Of a stretch of DNA of 64,000 bases, positions 32,496 through 41,365 are shown one piece after another. This DNA comes from JAICYJ01 sp035695105. Its GTDB lineage: Bacteria; Actinomycetota; Thermoleophilia; Gaiellales; JAICJC01. The stretch spans positions 72,390 to 136,389 of the forward strand of contig DASSEV010000048.1 in assembly GCA_035695105.1 (NCBI GenBank), given 5' to 3'. Position numbers and translations under genes: made by a program. Numbering within the stretch: the stretch's first letter is position 1; the number at the start of each line of letters is the position of its first letter. Below the pieces are notes generated by a model that saw only the letters and a list, made by a program, of their open reading frames with translations, did not search any database and had not been told where the DNA came from.

Positions 32496-33131
32496 TTACA
32501 CGCGGGACGACGGACACACGTCGTTGACCGCACACACCTCGCAGCGCGGCCGGCGGGCGTCGCAGACCCGCCGCCCGTGGAAGATCAGCACGTCCGACAC
32601 CTGCAGCCACCGCTCACGCGGGAACAGCCGCATCAGCGCCCGCTCCGCCTTCACCGGGTCGGTGTGCCGCGTCAGCCCCAACCGCCTCGACACCCTCCCC
32701 ACGTGCGTGTCGACGGCGATGCCGTCGCGCCGGCCGAACGCGTTGGACGACACCACCGCCGCCGTCTTGCGGCCCACCCCGTGCAGGGTGACGAGCTCGT
32801 CCAGCGTCTGCGGCACCTCGCCGCCGAACCGCTCGACGATGTCGGCACAGGCCGCCCGGATCGCCCTGGTCTTGTTGCGGAAGAACCCGGTCGGCCGGAT
32901 CATCTCCTCGAGCTCGGCGGGCGGCACGGCGAGGTAGTCCTCGGGGGTGCGGCAGCGGCGAAACAGCGCCGGCGTGACCATGTTGACGCGGGCATCGGTG
33001 CACTGCGCCGAGAGGATCGTGGCCACCAGCAGCTCGAGCGGCGTCGTGAAGTCCAGGGCGATCCGGGCATCGGGATGCTCGGCCGCGAGGCGATCGAGGA
33101 TCGCCACCGCGCGGTCGGAGCGGGCGCTCAC
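32496..33131 (-). CDS. nth: Endonuclease III
   Basis: A 211-residue base-excision-repair glycosylase/AP lyase for oxidised pyrimidines. The helix-hairpin-helix LVTLHGVGRKTAAVV holds the catalytic Lys (in GRKTA) and VDTHVGRVSRRLGL the catalytic Asp. The C-terminal 4Fe-4S motif is complete: C-x6-C-x2-C-x5-C in CDARRPRCEVCAVNDVC. The GTG start overlaps the addA stop (GTGA), so the glycosylase is co-translated with the recombination nuclease, joining base-excision and double-strand-break repair in one operon. Confidence 0.95.
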   Translation of the reverse strand: MSARSDRAVAILDRLAAEHPDARIALDFTTPLELLVATILSAQCTDARVNMVTPALFRRCRTPEDYLAVPPAELEEMIRPTGFFRNKTRAIRAACADIVERFGGEVPQTLDELVTLHGVGRKTAAVVSSNAFGRRDGIAVDTHVGRVSRRLGLTRHTDPVKAERALMRLFPRERWLQVSDVLIFHGRRVCDARRPRCEVCAVNDVCPSSRV

Positions 33132-36100
33132 CCGGGCAGCGCCGGGCCGGCGCAGAGCACGTCGAGCGCCGGGCACTCCGCGCACCACGCACCCGGCCGC
33201 GCCTCGAACCTCCCCTCCAGGATCGGCCCGAGCGAGGATCGGATGCCGTCCTTGAGCGAGTCCGCATCGGCGGCGACGAAGCTGCGCACGGCCACAGCGT
33301 CGGGCCCGTCGAGGAACGCGTAGACGACCTCGACGCTGGCGGCGCCGCCGAGCAGCGCGGCAAGCGCGTAGATCGCCACCTGGTGGCGGTAGCTGCGATC
33401 GACCAGCTCGTCGGGCGACAGCTCGCCCAGGCGGTTGGTCTTGTAGTCCACCACCAGCGCCGACCTGTCGGCTCCGCGGTGGTAGAGGTCGAACCGCCCC
33501 CGGATCAGCACGCCGTCGATCTCGAAGGCAAACGGGAGCTCGAGCTGCGCTCCCTGCAGCGAGCCGACCCGGGCGGCCAGGGCCGAGCCGGTCCAGCTGG
33601 CCAGCATGCGCTCGATCAGGGCCTCGTCCTCGGCAGTCGCCTGCGGGTAGCGCTCGCGCCATCGCTCGTCCCGGCGCTCGAGCAGCAGGTGGACGGCGTC
33701 GCCGATCTCCACGCCCGCCATGCCGGGCTCCTCCCCGCGCTCCGGCACGCGCTCCGGGAGCCGCAGGATGCGCTGCGCGTAGAAGCGGTAGCCGCAGCGG
33801 TCGTAGAGCGCCAGGCCGCTGTAGGAGATCCGCCGCAGCGGCACGCCCGGGGGCGCCGGCACGGGGTCGAGCGGCGGCAGGTCGGGCAGCGGCGACTCGA
33901 GCGCCGCGAACAGGTGCAGCTGATCGGGCGCCTCCTCGGGCTCGGCCTCCGCCTCGGGCACCCCGACGACCGTCACCTGCACGTGCGTGCGGCCGACCTC
34001 GACCAGCCCGTCACTGTGCAGGCCGACCTCCAGCACCCCGCACAGCGTGGCGATCGGCGTCTCGTCGTCGGGCTTGCCCAGGCCGCCGCTCACGATCAGG
34101 TGCTGCTGCGCCCGCGTCATGGCGACGTACTGGCGGCGACGGCCCTCCTCCAGCTCGGCGCGCCGCTCCTCGTCGGCGAGCTGCTTGTGCCCGAGGGCCG
34201 GGCGGGTGATTCCGGTGTCAGGGCACGCGCGGATGGCGACGCGGCCGTTGCGGTCGAGCAGCACGTCCGGCGCGCCCCGCCCGCCGGGACGGCGGCCCGC
34301 ATCCGCCACGACCACGACCGGGAACTCGAGCCCCTTGGCGGAGTGCACGGTCATCAGCACCACCGCGTCGCCGCCCTCGTCCGCGATCGCCGCCTCCCCC
34401 TCGCGCGCGGCCAGGTCGGCCTGCTCCTCGCAGAAGCGCACGAACCCCTCGAGGTCGGGGCCGCGCAGCTGCTCGTACTCGCGGGCCAGGCGGATCAGCT
34501 TGCGGACGTTCGCCAGGCGCCTGTCGCCATCCGGCCGGGCGAGCAGCGCGAGATCGAAGTCGTGCTCGGCCACGATCGCCTCGCAGAGCCGCTCGAGGCT
34601 GTAGGCCGCCAGCCGCTCGACCACCCGGTCGTACCGCAGCTTGAACGCCTGGCCGAGGCGGTTGTCCTGCTCGGTCAGGGCCTGCGGCCACCGGGCGGGC
34701 TCGAACGCGCCGATCGCCGCGGCCCTCCGGGTCGCCATCCGGATCAGCGCCAGCCCGTCGTTGGAGATGCCGACCAGCGGCGAGGCCAGCACGGCCAGCA
34801 GCGCTCGATCGTCCGTGCGGTTGATCAGCAGGCGCAGGTACGCCAGCAGGTCGCTCACCTCCTGCTGGCCGTAGTAGCCGCGGCCGGTGGCGCGCACGGT
34901 CGGCAGGCCGCGCGCCCGCAGGGCGTCCTCATAGGTGCCGGCGTCGGTTCCCGCCTCGAACAGCAGCACCACCTCGCCCGGCGCGCAGGCGCCGGCATCG
35001 ACCAGGTCGCTGATCCGGTCGGCGATCGCCGCCGCCTCCGCCTGCCGCCACGCGATGTCGTCCTCACGGAGGGCGCGGATGTCGGTCAGGAGCATCTCCA
35101 CCATCGCCGCCGGCGGGTCGCCCGCGAAGCTGCCGGCGGCCACCAGGTCGTGGTAGCGCCCGTTGAACTCGCGGCCGTACGCCTCGTTGACGAGGTCGAG
35201 CACGTGCGGACGCGACCGGTAGTTGCGGTCGAGGGCGATCGCCTCGTCGCCGGCCAGGCGGCGCTGCTCGCGGTACACGTCCACGTCCGCTCGCCGGAAC
35301 CGGTAGATGCTCTGGAACTCGTCGCCGACCAGGAACAGGTCCCCGCCGCAGACCAGCTCGACCAGCTCGACCTGCAGGCGGTTGGTGTCCTGGAACTCGT
35401 CGACCATCACCTCCGCGAACCGGTCGCGGTACCCCTGGGCGACGTCCGGGCGCGACCGCAGGAGGTCGCGGGCGATCAGCTCGAGGTCGTTGAAGTCGAG
35501 CCGGCCGCGCTGCTCCTTGATCGCGGTGTAATGGGCGTGGAACACGGCGAGCAGCGCCTCGATCAGCGCCAGGTCGGCGATCGCCTCGAGCTCCTGGTCC
35601 CGGTCGGCGTCGTCGTCCGCGGGCTCGCGGTGGGGCCGCAGCTCGAGCGGCAGGCCGACGCCGCGCAGGCGCTCGTGCAGATCGGTGACCATCCGCCGCA
35701 GGCGGTCGCGGCCGTAGCGGGCGAGCAGGTCGAGGCGCTCCGGCACGTCGCCCTCGCCGAACTCCTCGACTGCGCCGGCGAACGCGTCGGACTGGAGGAT
35801 GCGCATCTCGGTGTCGGAGGCGACCGAGAAGGTCGGGTCGATCCCCGCCTCGAGCGCATGCGCGCGGAGGATGCGTGCGCACAGGCCGTGGATGGTCGAG
35901 ATCCACGCCGTCTCGACGGCCGCCGCCGCCTCAGCCATGCCGCGCTCGCGCAGCTGTTCGCGGATCCGGCGCTTGAGCTCGTCGGCCGCCCGGTCGGTGA
36001 AGGTGATGACGAGCAGGTGGTCGAGCGGCGTCCCCTCGTCCAGGCGCCTGATCACCCGCTCGATCAGTACGGAGGTCTTGCCGGTGCCCGCCCCGGCGGA

Positions 36101-36169
36101 CACGAACACGCGGCCGCGGCGCTCGATCGCCGCCGCCTGGCCCTCGTTCCACGTCCGCGTCGCGCTCAC
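33128..36169 (-). CDS. addA: UvrD/AddA-type helicase-nuclease subunit
   Basis: A 1013-residue superfamily 1A helicase with a C-terminal nuclease. Walker A is SAGAGTGKTSVL (about 24-35); RLDFNDLELIARDLL, MVDEFQDTNRLQ (Walker B), GDEFQSIYRFRRADV and MTVHSAKGLEFPVV are standard UvrD motifs. The nuclease has SALVVDYKTNRLGELS (PD-(D/E)XK core) and cysteines in LYDRCGYRFY and AWCAECPALDVLCAG that could form an iron-sulfur staple. It processes double-strand ends with its AddB partner. The GTG start overlaps the addB stop (GTGA), and the frame upstream of it is spurious. Confidence 0.9.
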   Translation of the reverse strand: MSATRTWNEGQAAAIERRGRVFVSAGAGTGKTSVLIERVIRRLDEGTPLDHLLVITFTDRAADELKRRIREQLRERGMAEAAAAVETAWISTIHGLCARILRAHALEAGIDPTFSVASDTEMRILQSDAFAGAVEEFGEGDVPERLDLLARYGRDRLRRMVTDLHERLRGVGLPLELRPHREPADDDADRDQELEAIADLALIEALLAVFHAHYTAIKEQRGRLDFNDLELIARDLLRSRPDVAQGYRDRFAEVMVDEFQDTNRLQVELVELVCGGDLFLVGDEFQSIYRFRRADVDVYREQRRLAGDEAIALDRNYRSRPHVLDLVNEAYGREFNGRYHDLVAAGSFAGDPPAAMVEMLLTDIRALREDDIAWRQAEAAAIADRISDLVDAGACAPGEVVLLFEAGTDAGTYEDALRARGLPTVRATGRGYYGQQEVSDLLAYLRLLINRTDDRALLAVLASPLVGISNDGLALIRMATRRAAAIGAFEPARWPQALTEQDNRLGQAFKLRYDRVVERLAAYSLERLCEAIVAEHDFDLALLARPDGDRRLANVRKLIRLAREYEQLRGPDLEGFVRFCEEQADLAAREGEAAIADEGGDAVVLMTVHSAKGLEFPVVVVADAGRRPGGRGAPDVLLDRNGRVAIRACPDTGITRPALGHKQLADEERRAELEEGRRRQYVAMTRAQQHLIVSGGLGKPDDETPIATLCGVLEVGLHSDGLVEVGRTHVQVTVVGVPEAEAEPEEAPDQLHLFAALESPLPDLPPLDPVPAPPGVPLRRISYSGLALYDRCGYRFYAQRILRLPERVPERGEEPGMAGVEIGDAVHLLLERRDERWRERYPQATAEDEALIERMLASWTGSALAARVGSLQGAQLELPFAFEIDGVLIRGRFDLYHRGADRSALVVDYKTNRLGELSPDELVDRSYRHQVAIYALAALLGGAASVEVVYAFLDGPDAVAVRSFVAADADSLKDGIRSSLGPILEGRFEARPGAWCAECPALDVLCAGPALPG

Positions 36170-39096
36170 CTGATCACCCGGCAGATTCCGCCGGCCTGCC
36201 GCAGGCACCACTCCGGGCAGCTGCCGCCGATCGGATCACGGCGGATGTCGCCACGGCGCATCCGGGCGACGATCTCGTTCGCGTAGCCGACCGCCCGATC
36301 AACCTGCGCCCAGAAGTCGTCCGGCTCGAGCCGGTCGTTCTTCATGACGCCGTCCAGCTCCCCCTCGACCGCCATGCCGCGGACGCGCCGCTCCCCGCCC
36401 AGCGCCCGGTAGAGGCCGGCCACCGGCTCGATGCCGAGCAGGTCGCGGGCGACCAGGATGTAGAGCGGCAGCTGCAGCTTCCGCTCCGCCTCGATCTGCC
36501 GCGCCGAGCGGGCGCCCTTGCCGGTCTTGTAGTCCCACACGGCGCCCCTCGCCGACATGCCGGGGTCGCGGTCGATCCGGTCGATGGTGCCCGAGACGGC
36601 GAAGCCGTCCAGGCGCAGCCCGCTCTGCAGGTTCGGCGCCGAGGTCTTCGTCCCGAACCGCACCTCGTAGTCACGCGGCACGAGCGGCGAAGCGAACACC
36701 GCCTCGCTGCGCAGGAAGCCCTCGAGGTCGAGCTCGAGCCGGCGAACCGCCGCCTTGCCGGCGACGCCGGCCGGTATGCGGACGCTGCCGAGCGCCTCGT
36801 ACAGGCACTCGCGCATCAGCGGCACGGCCCGCGGCAGGTCGGCTTCGGTCAGGCGCTCGATGCCGAGCTCGCCCGGCATGCGCTGGTGGAACCGGTGCAG
36901 CGTCGTGTGCGCCACCGAGCCCGTCTCCTTCGCCCCGAACTCGTAGTCGATCTCGCCCGGCTGCAGGAACCGCTCGACGAACCACGCGGACGAGCACTCC
37001 GCGAACTTCTCGAGCTCCGTCACGTTGAAGCGCTCCTGGCGGGTGAGCGCCTCGAGCACGGCACGGTTCCGCAGCCGCGAGGGCCGACGGTAGGCGAAGC
37101 GCGCCCGCTCGAGCTTGCGCGTCCAGCCCTCGCGGTCGGCCACGGCGGCCGCCCAGTCGGGCCGGCTCCGCAGCTCCCGCGCGAGCGCGCGCTGCCGCTC
37201 GCGGACGGTCGGGGCGTGCGTCAGGTCGTAGGTGAGGTCGCCGATCGCACGCCGGTGCCGCTCGACGCGGTCGTCGCCGACCGCGCGCAGCACGTCCTCG
37301 AGGAAGGGCGAGGGCTCGAGCAGCCTGCCGTCCTCGTCGGCCGCCTGGCGGCAGAGGTACAGCCGCGACCACGGCCGCGTCACCGCCGTGTAGAAGAGGT
37401 GCCGGTCGCGCTCGAGCGCGTCCAGCCGGCCCAGGCCAAGCGCGGACGCCTCGTCGGCGTCGAGGAACGCATTCTCACGCGGGCCGCCCGGCAGCCCTCC
37501 CTCCTCCAGGCCGAGCACGAACACCGCGCGGAAGCGCCGGGTTCGCGATCTGCGCAGGTCGAGCACCTGCACGCGGCCGGTGCCGCCCGCGGGCGGACGG
37601 AGCGTCGTGCGCTCGAGCTCCGCCATCACCCTGGCCCGGTCCGGCTGCGGCAGGCCGCGGGCGGCGAGCTCGCGGAGCTGCTCGACCGTGCGCAGCGCCG
37701 CCCGCACCGCGGCCGCCGCCGCCTCGCCGACGGGGCCCTGGCGCGTCGCCGTCACCCCGCCGGCGGCCCTGCTCATGCGCCGCACCTGATCCACCAGCTG
37801 CTCCAGCGGCTCACCCGCCTCGGCCAGGCGCTCGGGCGCGGCCAGCAGGCGCGAGTAGTCGAGCTCCTCGAGCAGGGCACGGACGTCGTCGTTTCGCAGC
37901 GCACCGCGGCCGCGCAGGCGGCCCTCGGCGTAGTCCACCGTCGCGCGGGGGACGCCGGCGAACGGCGAGCGCAGGAAGCGGAACAGCTCGCCGCGGTCAC
38001 CGCCGAACCAGGCGAACCGCAGCAGCCCGAGCAGCGCCTGACCGAAGGCGGTCTCGCCCAGGCCGGTCGCGGCGTCTACCTCGACGGGAACGCCGACGGC
38101 GGCGAAGGCGCTCTCGATGGCCAGCCGCCACGCCGCGGTGTCGCGGGCGATCACGCAGATGTCGTCCGGCGCGTGGCCGTCGCGGACGAGGCGCAGCGCG
38201 TGGTAGGCGACCTGGTCGGCGACGCCACGCACGCCGCACGCCTCGAGCAGCACGACCGACCCGTCGCCGGCGGGCGCCTGATCGGCCCCCGGCTCGAACA
38301 GCGAGCGCTCCAGGTGCAGGAGCAGCGGGCTGTCGGCATGCTGGCCCGGCGGGAGCTCGACCACCTCGTGTGGGCCGGACGTCAGCGCGTCCACGGCCGG
38401 GCGGACGGCGGCGAGGGCCGGCCGGCCGGGCTGGTAGGGAAGCGACACCATGACCGGGGCCCGGGCGGCGATGGCGCGGAGGGCGGCGATCTGGATGCCG
38501 GACATGTCCTCGAAGCCGTAGGCGAAAACGGGCGATCCGTCCCACGCGTCGAGCCGCGTCTCGAGCAGCCCGGCGGCGTGGGCGTGGCTGCCGGCGCGGT
38601 CGCGGACGCCGAGCTCGGCCAGCCGCTCGCGGTACCGGCGGTGCAGCTCGACCAGCTCGCCACGGCGCCCGTCGGTGCTGAACGCCGCAAGCCGGCGGGC
38701 CAGCTCCTCGGGCGGTGCGGCTGTCACCATGTCGTCGAGCACGCGGGCGAGCCCGTCGACGAAGCCCGGGAAGCGCGCCGGGCCGGTCAGCACGTCGAGC
38801 GGGGCGTCGCGGATGACCTGCTCGAGCACCACCCGGCGTGCGGGCGCGGACAGGATGCCGGCCGGCTCCCCCGCGCGCTCCAGGACGCGCTCGAACAGAT
38901 CGTCGAAGGTTCCCGTGGCGCCGCCGAGCAGGGCGGAGCGCCGCACGAGCAGGTCGCGCTCGGCCAGCTCGACGTCCGGCCGGGTCGGCACCACGAGGGT
39001 CGGCGAGGTTCCCGCGTCCACCTCGGCCGCGAACCGGTCGAGCAGCGTCGCGACCTTGCCGCAGTTCGCGGGACCAAGCAGGAGCGTCAGCGGCAT
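36166..39096 (-). CDS. addB: AddB-like ATP-dependent nuclease subunit
   Basis: A 976-residue protein with an N-terminal inactive-helicase-like domain and C-terminal nuclease. The P-loop is degenerate, LLGPANCGKVATLLDRF, as in AddB/RexB relatives. VLDLRRSRTRRFRAVFVLGL and DRHLFYTAVTRPWSRLYLC mark the helicase-like part; VWDYKTGKGARSARQIEAE is the PD-(D/E)XK core. Cysteines in EKFAECSSAWFVERF and SCPEWCLRQAGGIC fit the AddB 4Fe-4S cluster. It starts the operon addB-addA-nth and is divergent from the phosphatase-like gene at 39250, with a 35-bp palindrome between. Confidence 0.88.
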   Translation of the reverse strand: MPLTLLLGPANCGKVATLLDRFAAEVDAGTSPTLVVPTRPDVELAERDLLVRRSALLGGATGTFDDLFERVLERAGEPAGILSAPARRVVLEQVIRDAPLDVLTGPARFPGFVDGLARVLDDMVTAAPPEELARRLAAFSTDGRRGELVELHRRYRERLAELGVRDRAGSHAHAAGLLETRLDAWDGSPVFAYGFEDMSGIQIAALRAIAARAPVMVSLPYQPGRPALAAVRPAVDALTSGPHEVVELPPGQHADSPLLLHLERSLFEPGADQAPAGDGSVVLLEACGVRGVADQVAYHALRLVRDGHAPDDICVIARDTAAWRLAIESAFAAVGVPVEVDAATGLGETAFGQALLGLLRFAWFGGDRGELFRFLRSPFAGVPRATVDYAEGRLRGRGALRNDDVRALLEELDYSRLLAAPERLAEAGEPLEQLVDQVRRMSRAAGGVTATRQGPVGEAAAAAVRAALRTVEQLRELAARGLPQPDRARVMAELERTTLRPPAGGTGRVQVLDLRRSRTRRFRAVFVLGLEEGGLPGGPRENAFLDADEASALGLGRLDALERDRHLFYTAVTRPWSRLYLCRQAADEDGRLLEPSPFLEDVLRAVGDDRVERHRRAIGDLTYDLTHAPTVRERQRALARELRSRPDWAAAVADREGWTRKLERARFAYRRPSRLRNRAVLEALTRQERFNVTELEKFAECSSAWFVERFLQPGEIDYEFGAKETGSVAHTTLHRFHQRMPGELGIERLTEADLPRAVPLMRECLYEALGSVRIPAGVAGKAAVRRLELDLEGFLRSEAVFASPLVPRDYEVRFGTKTSAPNLQSGLRLDGFAVSGTIDRIDRDPGMSARGAVWDYKTGKGARSARQIEAERKLQLPLYILVARDLLGIEPVAGLYRALGGERRVRGMAVEGELDGVMKNDRLEPDDFWAQVDRAVGYANEIVARMRRGDIRRDPIGGSCPEWCLRQAGGICRVIR

Positions 39097-39170
39097 CAGT
39101 GGATTCTACGCCGGGCGTTCCACTTGCTCGATCCCGTCACGAGGCGGGACGATTGTGCATCAACAGGCTC

Positions 39171-39205
39171 GGTGAACCAAAAGTGCCTGGCACTTCTGGT
39201 TCACC
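39171..39205. repeat. 35-bp near-perfect palindrome (REP-like) between divergent genes
   Basis: The left arm GGTGAACCAAAAGTGCC pairs with the right arm GGCACTTCTGGTTCACC around a single T, with one mismatched pair out of 17. Its place between two divergently transcribed genes rules out a simple terminator role. Arm length and the CCTGG centre resemble REP-type palindromes. Confidence 0.6.
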
Positions 39206-39249
39206 CGGCGGCACGTCACACTGGGGTGGTGGGTAGAGTGCCCGGTCGT

Positions 39250-40866
39250 ATGAGCACCGATCTGACAGGCCGTGCCGTCGTCCTCGGGCTGGACGGCGCC
39301 ACCTGGGACCTGCTGCTGCCACTGGCCGAGCGCGGCGTCATGCCGAACCTCGCGCGGGCGCTCGAGCAGGGCCGTCACGGCCGCCTGGAGTCGTGCCTGC
39401 CGCCCTACAGCTCGCCCGCCTGGGTGTCCATCTCCACGGGCAAGAACCCCGGCAGCCACGGCATCTTCGACTTCTGGGAGGCGGGTGCGCCGGGCGAGCG
39501 GCGGCTCGTCTCGTCGCGGTCGGCCAGGGGAAAGAAGCTGTGGGAGCTGGTCGATGCGGCCGGCAAGGTCGCCCACGTGGTGGCCGTGCCCGTCTCCTAC
39601 CCACCCGCCCGGCTGGAGCACGGGACGTTCACCTGCGGGATGTTCACGCCCGGGGAGTCCGTCGACTACACCTGGCCGCCGGAGCTGAAGGCGGAGCTGA
39701 AAGCGCTCCCCGGCGGCTACCGCGCCGACCCCTACGCGGACGGGCTGAAGGGCGCCGCCTTCATCGAGCAGACACACGAGGTGATCCGCCAGCAGGAGGT
39801 CGCCACCAACCACCTGCTCGGCCGAAACGGCGACTGGGATCTGCTCTTCACCGTCATCCAGGCGCCTGATCCGATCCAGCACAAGTTCTGGAACGTGCTC
39901 GACCCCACGGATCCGCGCTACGACCGGGAGAAGGTGGGTCGCTACCTGCCGGCGCTCGAGGAGACCTACCGGCGCTGTGACGAGGTGATCGGCGACCGTC
40001 TGGCCATGGCCGAGCGAGGCGCCTTCGTGATGATCGTCAGCGACCACGGCTTCGGCCGCTACGAGAAGAGCTTCTACCTGAACCAGGTGCTCGAGCAGCA
40101 TGGCCTGCTCCACCGCGAGCGCAGCGCGAAGAGGGTCGCATCCCGGCGTCTGTCCACCCGGCGTGTGATCGATGCGATCCGCAGGATCGACGTGCTCGGC
40201 CTGGAAGGGCGGGTACCGGAGCGGTTCCGGGAGAAGCTGGCATCCGGGATCGACTCCGCCCTCGGGGTGCCGATCGACATGCAGCGCACGCTCGCCTACG
40301 CAGCGGCCCGTTCGGCCGAGAGCGTGTTCATCGCCGACCACGTTCCCGAGTCACAGCGCGAGGACGTCGCCCGTCGCGTGATCGACGCGCTCGAGGCGGC
40401 GCGCGACCCCGACACCGGCGAGCCGATCATCGTCCGCGCCCTGCGGCGTGAGGACGTGTACGACGGCCCCGAGCTGCACCGTATCCCGGACATCCTGATC
40501 GACTTCGGCGAGCGCCCCTACGTGGCGTCCGACCGGCTGGCGGCCAGCTCGATCGTCGAACGGCTGCCCGCGGCGGGCGGCGGCGGGCGCCATCGCCGCT
40601 ACGGCATCCTGCTGGCCCTCGGCCCGGGCATCCAGCCGGGCGCCGTCGAGGGGGCGAACATCGTCGACCTCGCGCCGACGGCGCTGCACGCGATGGGGCT
40701 GCCCGTGCCGGACGATATGGACGGGCGCGTGCTCGCCGAGCTGTTCTCCGACGGCCGGGCGGTGCAGAGGAGCACGGCCGCCTCGACCGAGACGTCCGAG
40801 GTGGTCTACACGCCGGAGGAGGAGGCGGCCATCGAGGCCTCGCTCGAGAACCTCGGCTATCTGTAG
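39250..40866 (+). CDS. Alkaline-phosphatase-superfamily phosphodiesterase/nucleotide pyrophosphatase-like enzyme
   Basis: A 538-residue cytoplasmic protein of the type I phosphodiesterase family. Metal and nucleophile regions are LGLDGATWDLLLPLAERG (first Asp), SPAWVSISTGKNPGSHGIFD (nucleophile Ser/Thr region), VIQAPDPIQHKFWN (Asp and His), MIVSDHGFGRYEKSFYLN (Asp-His) and a late His in GGGGRHRRYGILL. There is no signal peptide. Relatives hydrolyse phosphodiesters or nucleotide-linked compounds; the substrate is unknown. The ATG was chosen because similarity begins there, although the frame runs open for over 2 kb upstream as the antisense of addB. It ends 13 bases from the convergent ferredoxin gene. 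Confidence 0.85.
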   Translation: MSTDLTGRAVVLGLDGATWDLLLPLAERGVMPNLARALEQGRHGRLESCLPPYSSPAWVSISTGKNPGSHGIFDFWEAGAPGERRLVSSRSARGKKLWELVDAAGKVAHVVAVPVSYPPARLEHGTFTCGMFTPGESVDYTWPPELKAELKALPGGYRADPYADGLKGAAFIEQTHEVIRQQEVATNHLLGRNGDWDLLFTVIQAPDPIQHKFWNVLDPTDPRYDREKVGRYLPALEETYRRCDEVIGDRLAMAERGAFVMIVSDHGFGRYEKSFYLNQVLEQHGLLHRERSAKRVASRRLSTRRVIDAIRRIDVLGLEGRVPERFREKLASGIDSALGVPIDMQRTLAYAAARSAESVFIADHVPESQREDVARRVIDALEAARDPDTGEPIIVRALRREDVYDGPELHRIPDILIDFGERPYVASDRLAASSIVERLPAAGGGGRHRRYGILLALGPGIQPGAVEGANIVDLAPTALHAMGLPVPDDMDGRVLAELFSDGRAVQRSTAASTETSEVVYTPEEEAAIEASLENLGYL

Positions 40867-40868
40867 GG

Positions 40869-40889
40869 CGAGGCGGCGTCTACGCCTCG
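40869..40889. terminator. Hairpin in the gap between phosphatase-like and ferredoxin genes
   Basis: CGAGGCG and CGCCTCG form a 7-bp stem with a seven-base loop in the convergent gap, overlapping the ferredoxin stop codon. Candidate weak bidirectional terminator. Confidence 0.3.
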
Positions 40890-41167
40890 GCGCCCGGCGG
40901 CTTCACCTCGTCGACCAGTTTGTCGATCGTCCCCTGGTCGGGATACGCGTAGTTGATCTTGACGAACGGCTCCCACTTGTCGGGCAGCGCGTCCTCCGGG
41001 AAGATCGCCTCCACCGGGCACTCCGGCTCGCATGCGCCGCAGTCGATGCACTCCTCGGGGTCGATCACGAGCATCCGGCCCATCTCGTGGATGCAGTCGA
41101 CCGGACAGACGTCGATGCACGACTTGTCCTTCAGGTCGATGCAGGGCTCGGCGATGATGTAGGTCAC
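40880..41167 (-). CDS. fdxA: Seven-iron ferredoxin (3Fe-4S/4Fe-4S)
   Basis: A 95-residue bacterial ferredoxin of the FdxA type that carries electrons in the cytoplasm. EPCIDLKDKSCIDVCPVDCI supplies ligands with the wider first spacing that favours a 3Fe-4S cluster, and CIDCGACEPECPVEAIF the 4Fe-4S ligands. The C-terminal extension (WEPFVKINYAYPDQGTIDKL) is typical. The start is GTG at 41167 with AGGAGG nine bases upstream; frames extending further have no support. A repeat element begins about 47 bases upstream, in or next to its promoter. Confidence 0.95.
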   Translation of the reverse strand: MTYIIAEPCIDLKDKSCIDVCPVDCIHEMGRMLVIDPEECIDCGACEPECPVEAIFPEDALPDKWEPFVKINYAYPDQGTIDKLVDEVKPPGAEA

Positions 41168-41213
41168 GGAACGGGGCCTCCTGGGGTCTCTTCCCTCTCT
41201 GGCGGCGGATCCT

Positions 41214-41365
41214 AGATGATTGATTTCACGGCCGCGTGCGGTCTGAGCGGTCGTGAGGCGAGCAGCGCAAGGATCGAGGGAGGGCAGATATCCAGCCACC
41301 CGACCTGGGCACCTCCTCACGCGATGGACGTTCAGACGTGCGTGGTCGTGGAATCAATCGTCTGG
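41214..41365. mobile_element. Repeat element copy 1 (MITE-like, terminal inverted repeats, about 150 bp)
   Basis: The left end AGATGATTGATTTCACGGC and the inverted right end (complement of GTCGTGGAATCAATCGTCT) match at 16 of 19 positions. The interior shares 30 identical bases (41256-41285) with the inverted complement of 53245-53274 in copy 2, and the right end resembles the left end of copy 2 over about 35 bases. There is no transposase. The right terminal repeat supplies the final codons and the TGA stop of the receiver-like gene on the minus strand. Orientation is opposite to copy 2. Confidence 0.7.

Noticed and set aside
33383..36286. Plus-strand frame of 967 codons over addA
   Set aside because: Composition is that of an antisense shadow, and the minus strand has a complete helicase-nuclease with all motifs.
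36886..40866. A single stop-free plus-strand frame of 1326 codons
   Set aside because: The first 788 codons are antisense to addB and have the Arg/Gly/His-rich composition of a GC-rich shadow. Only the part from the ATG at 39250 resembles a protein family.
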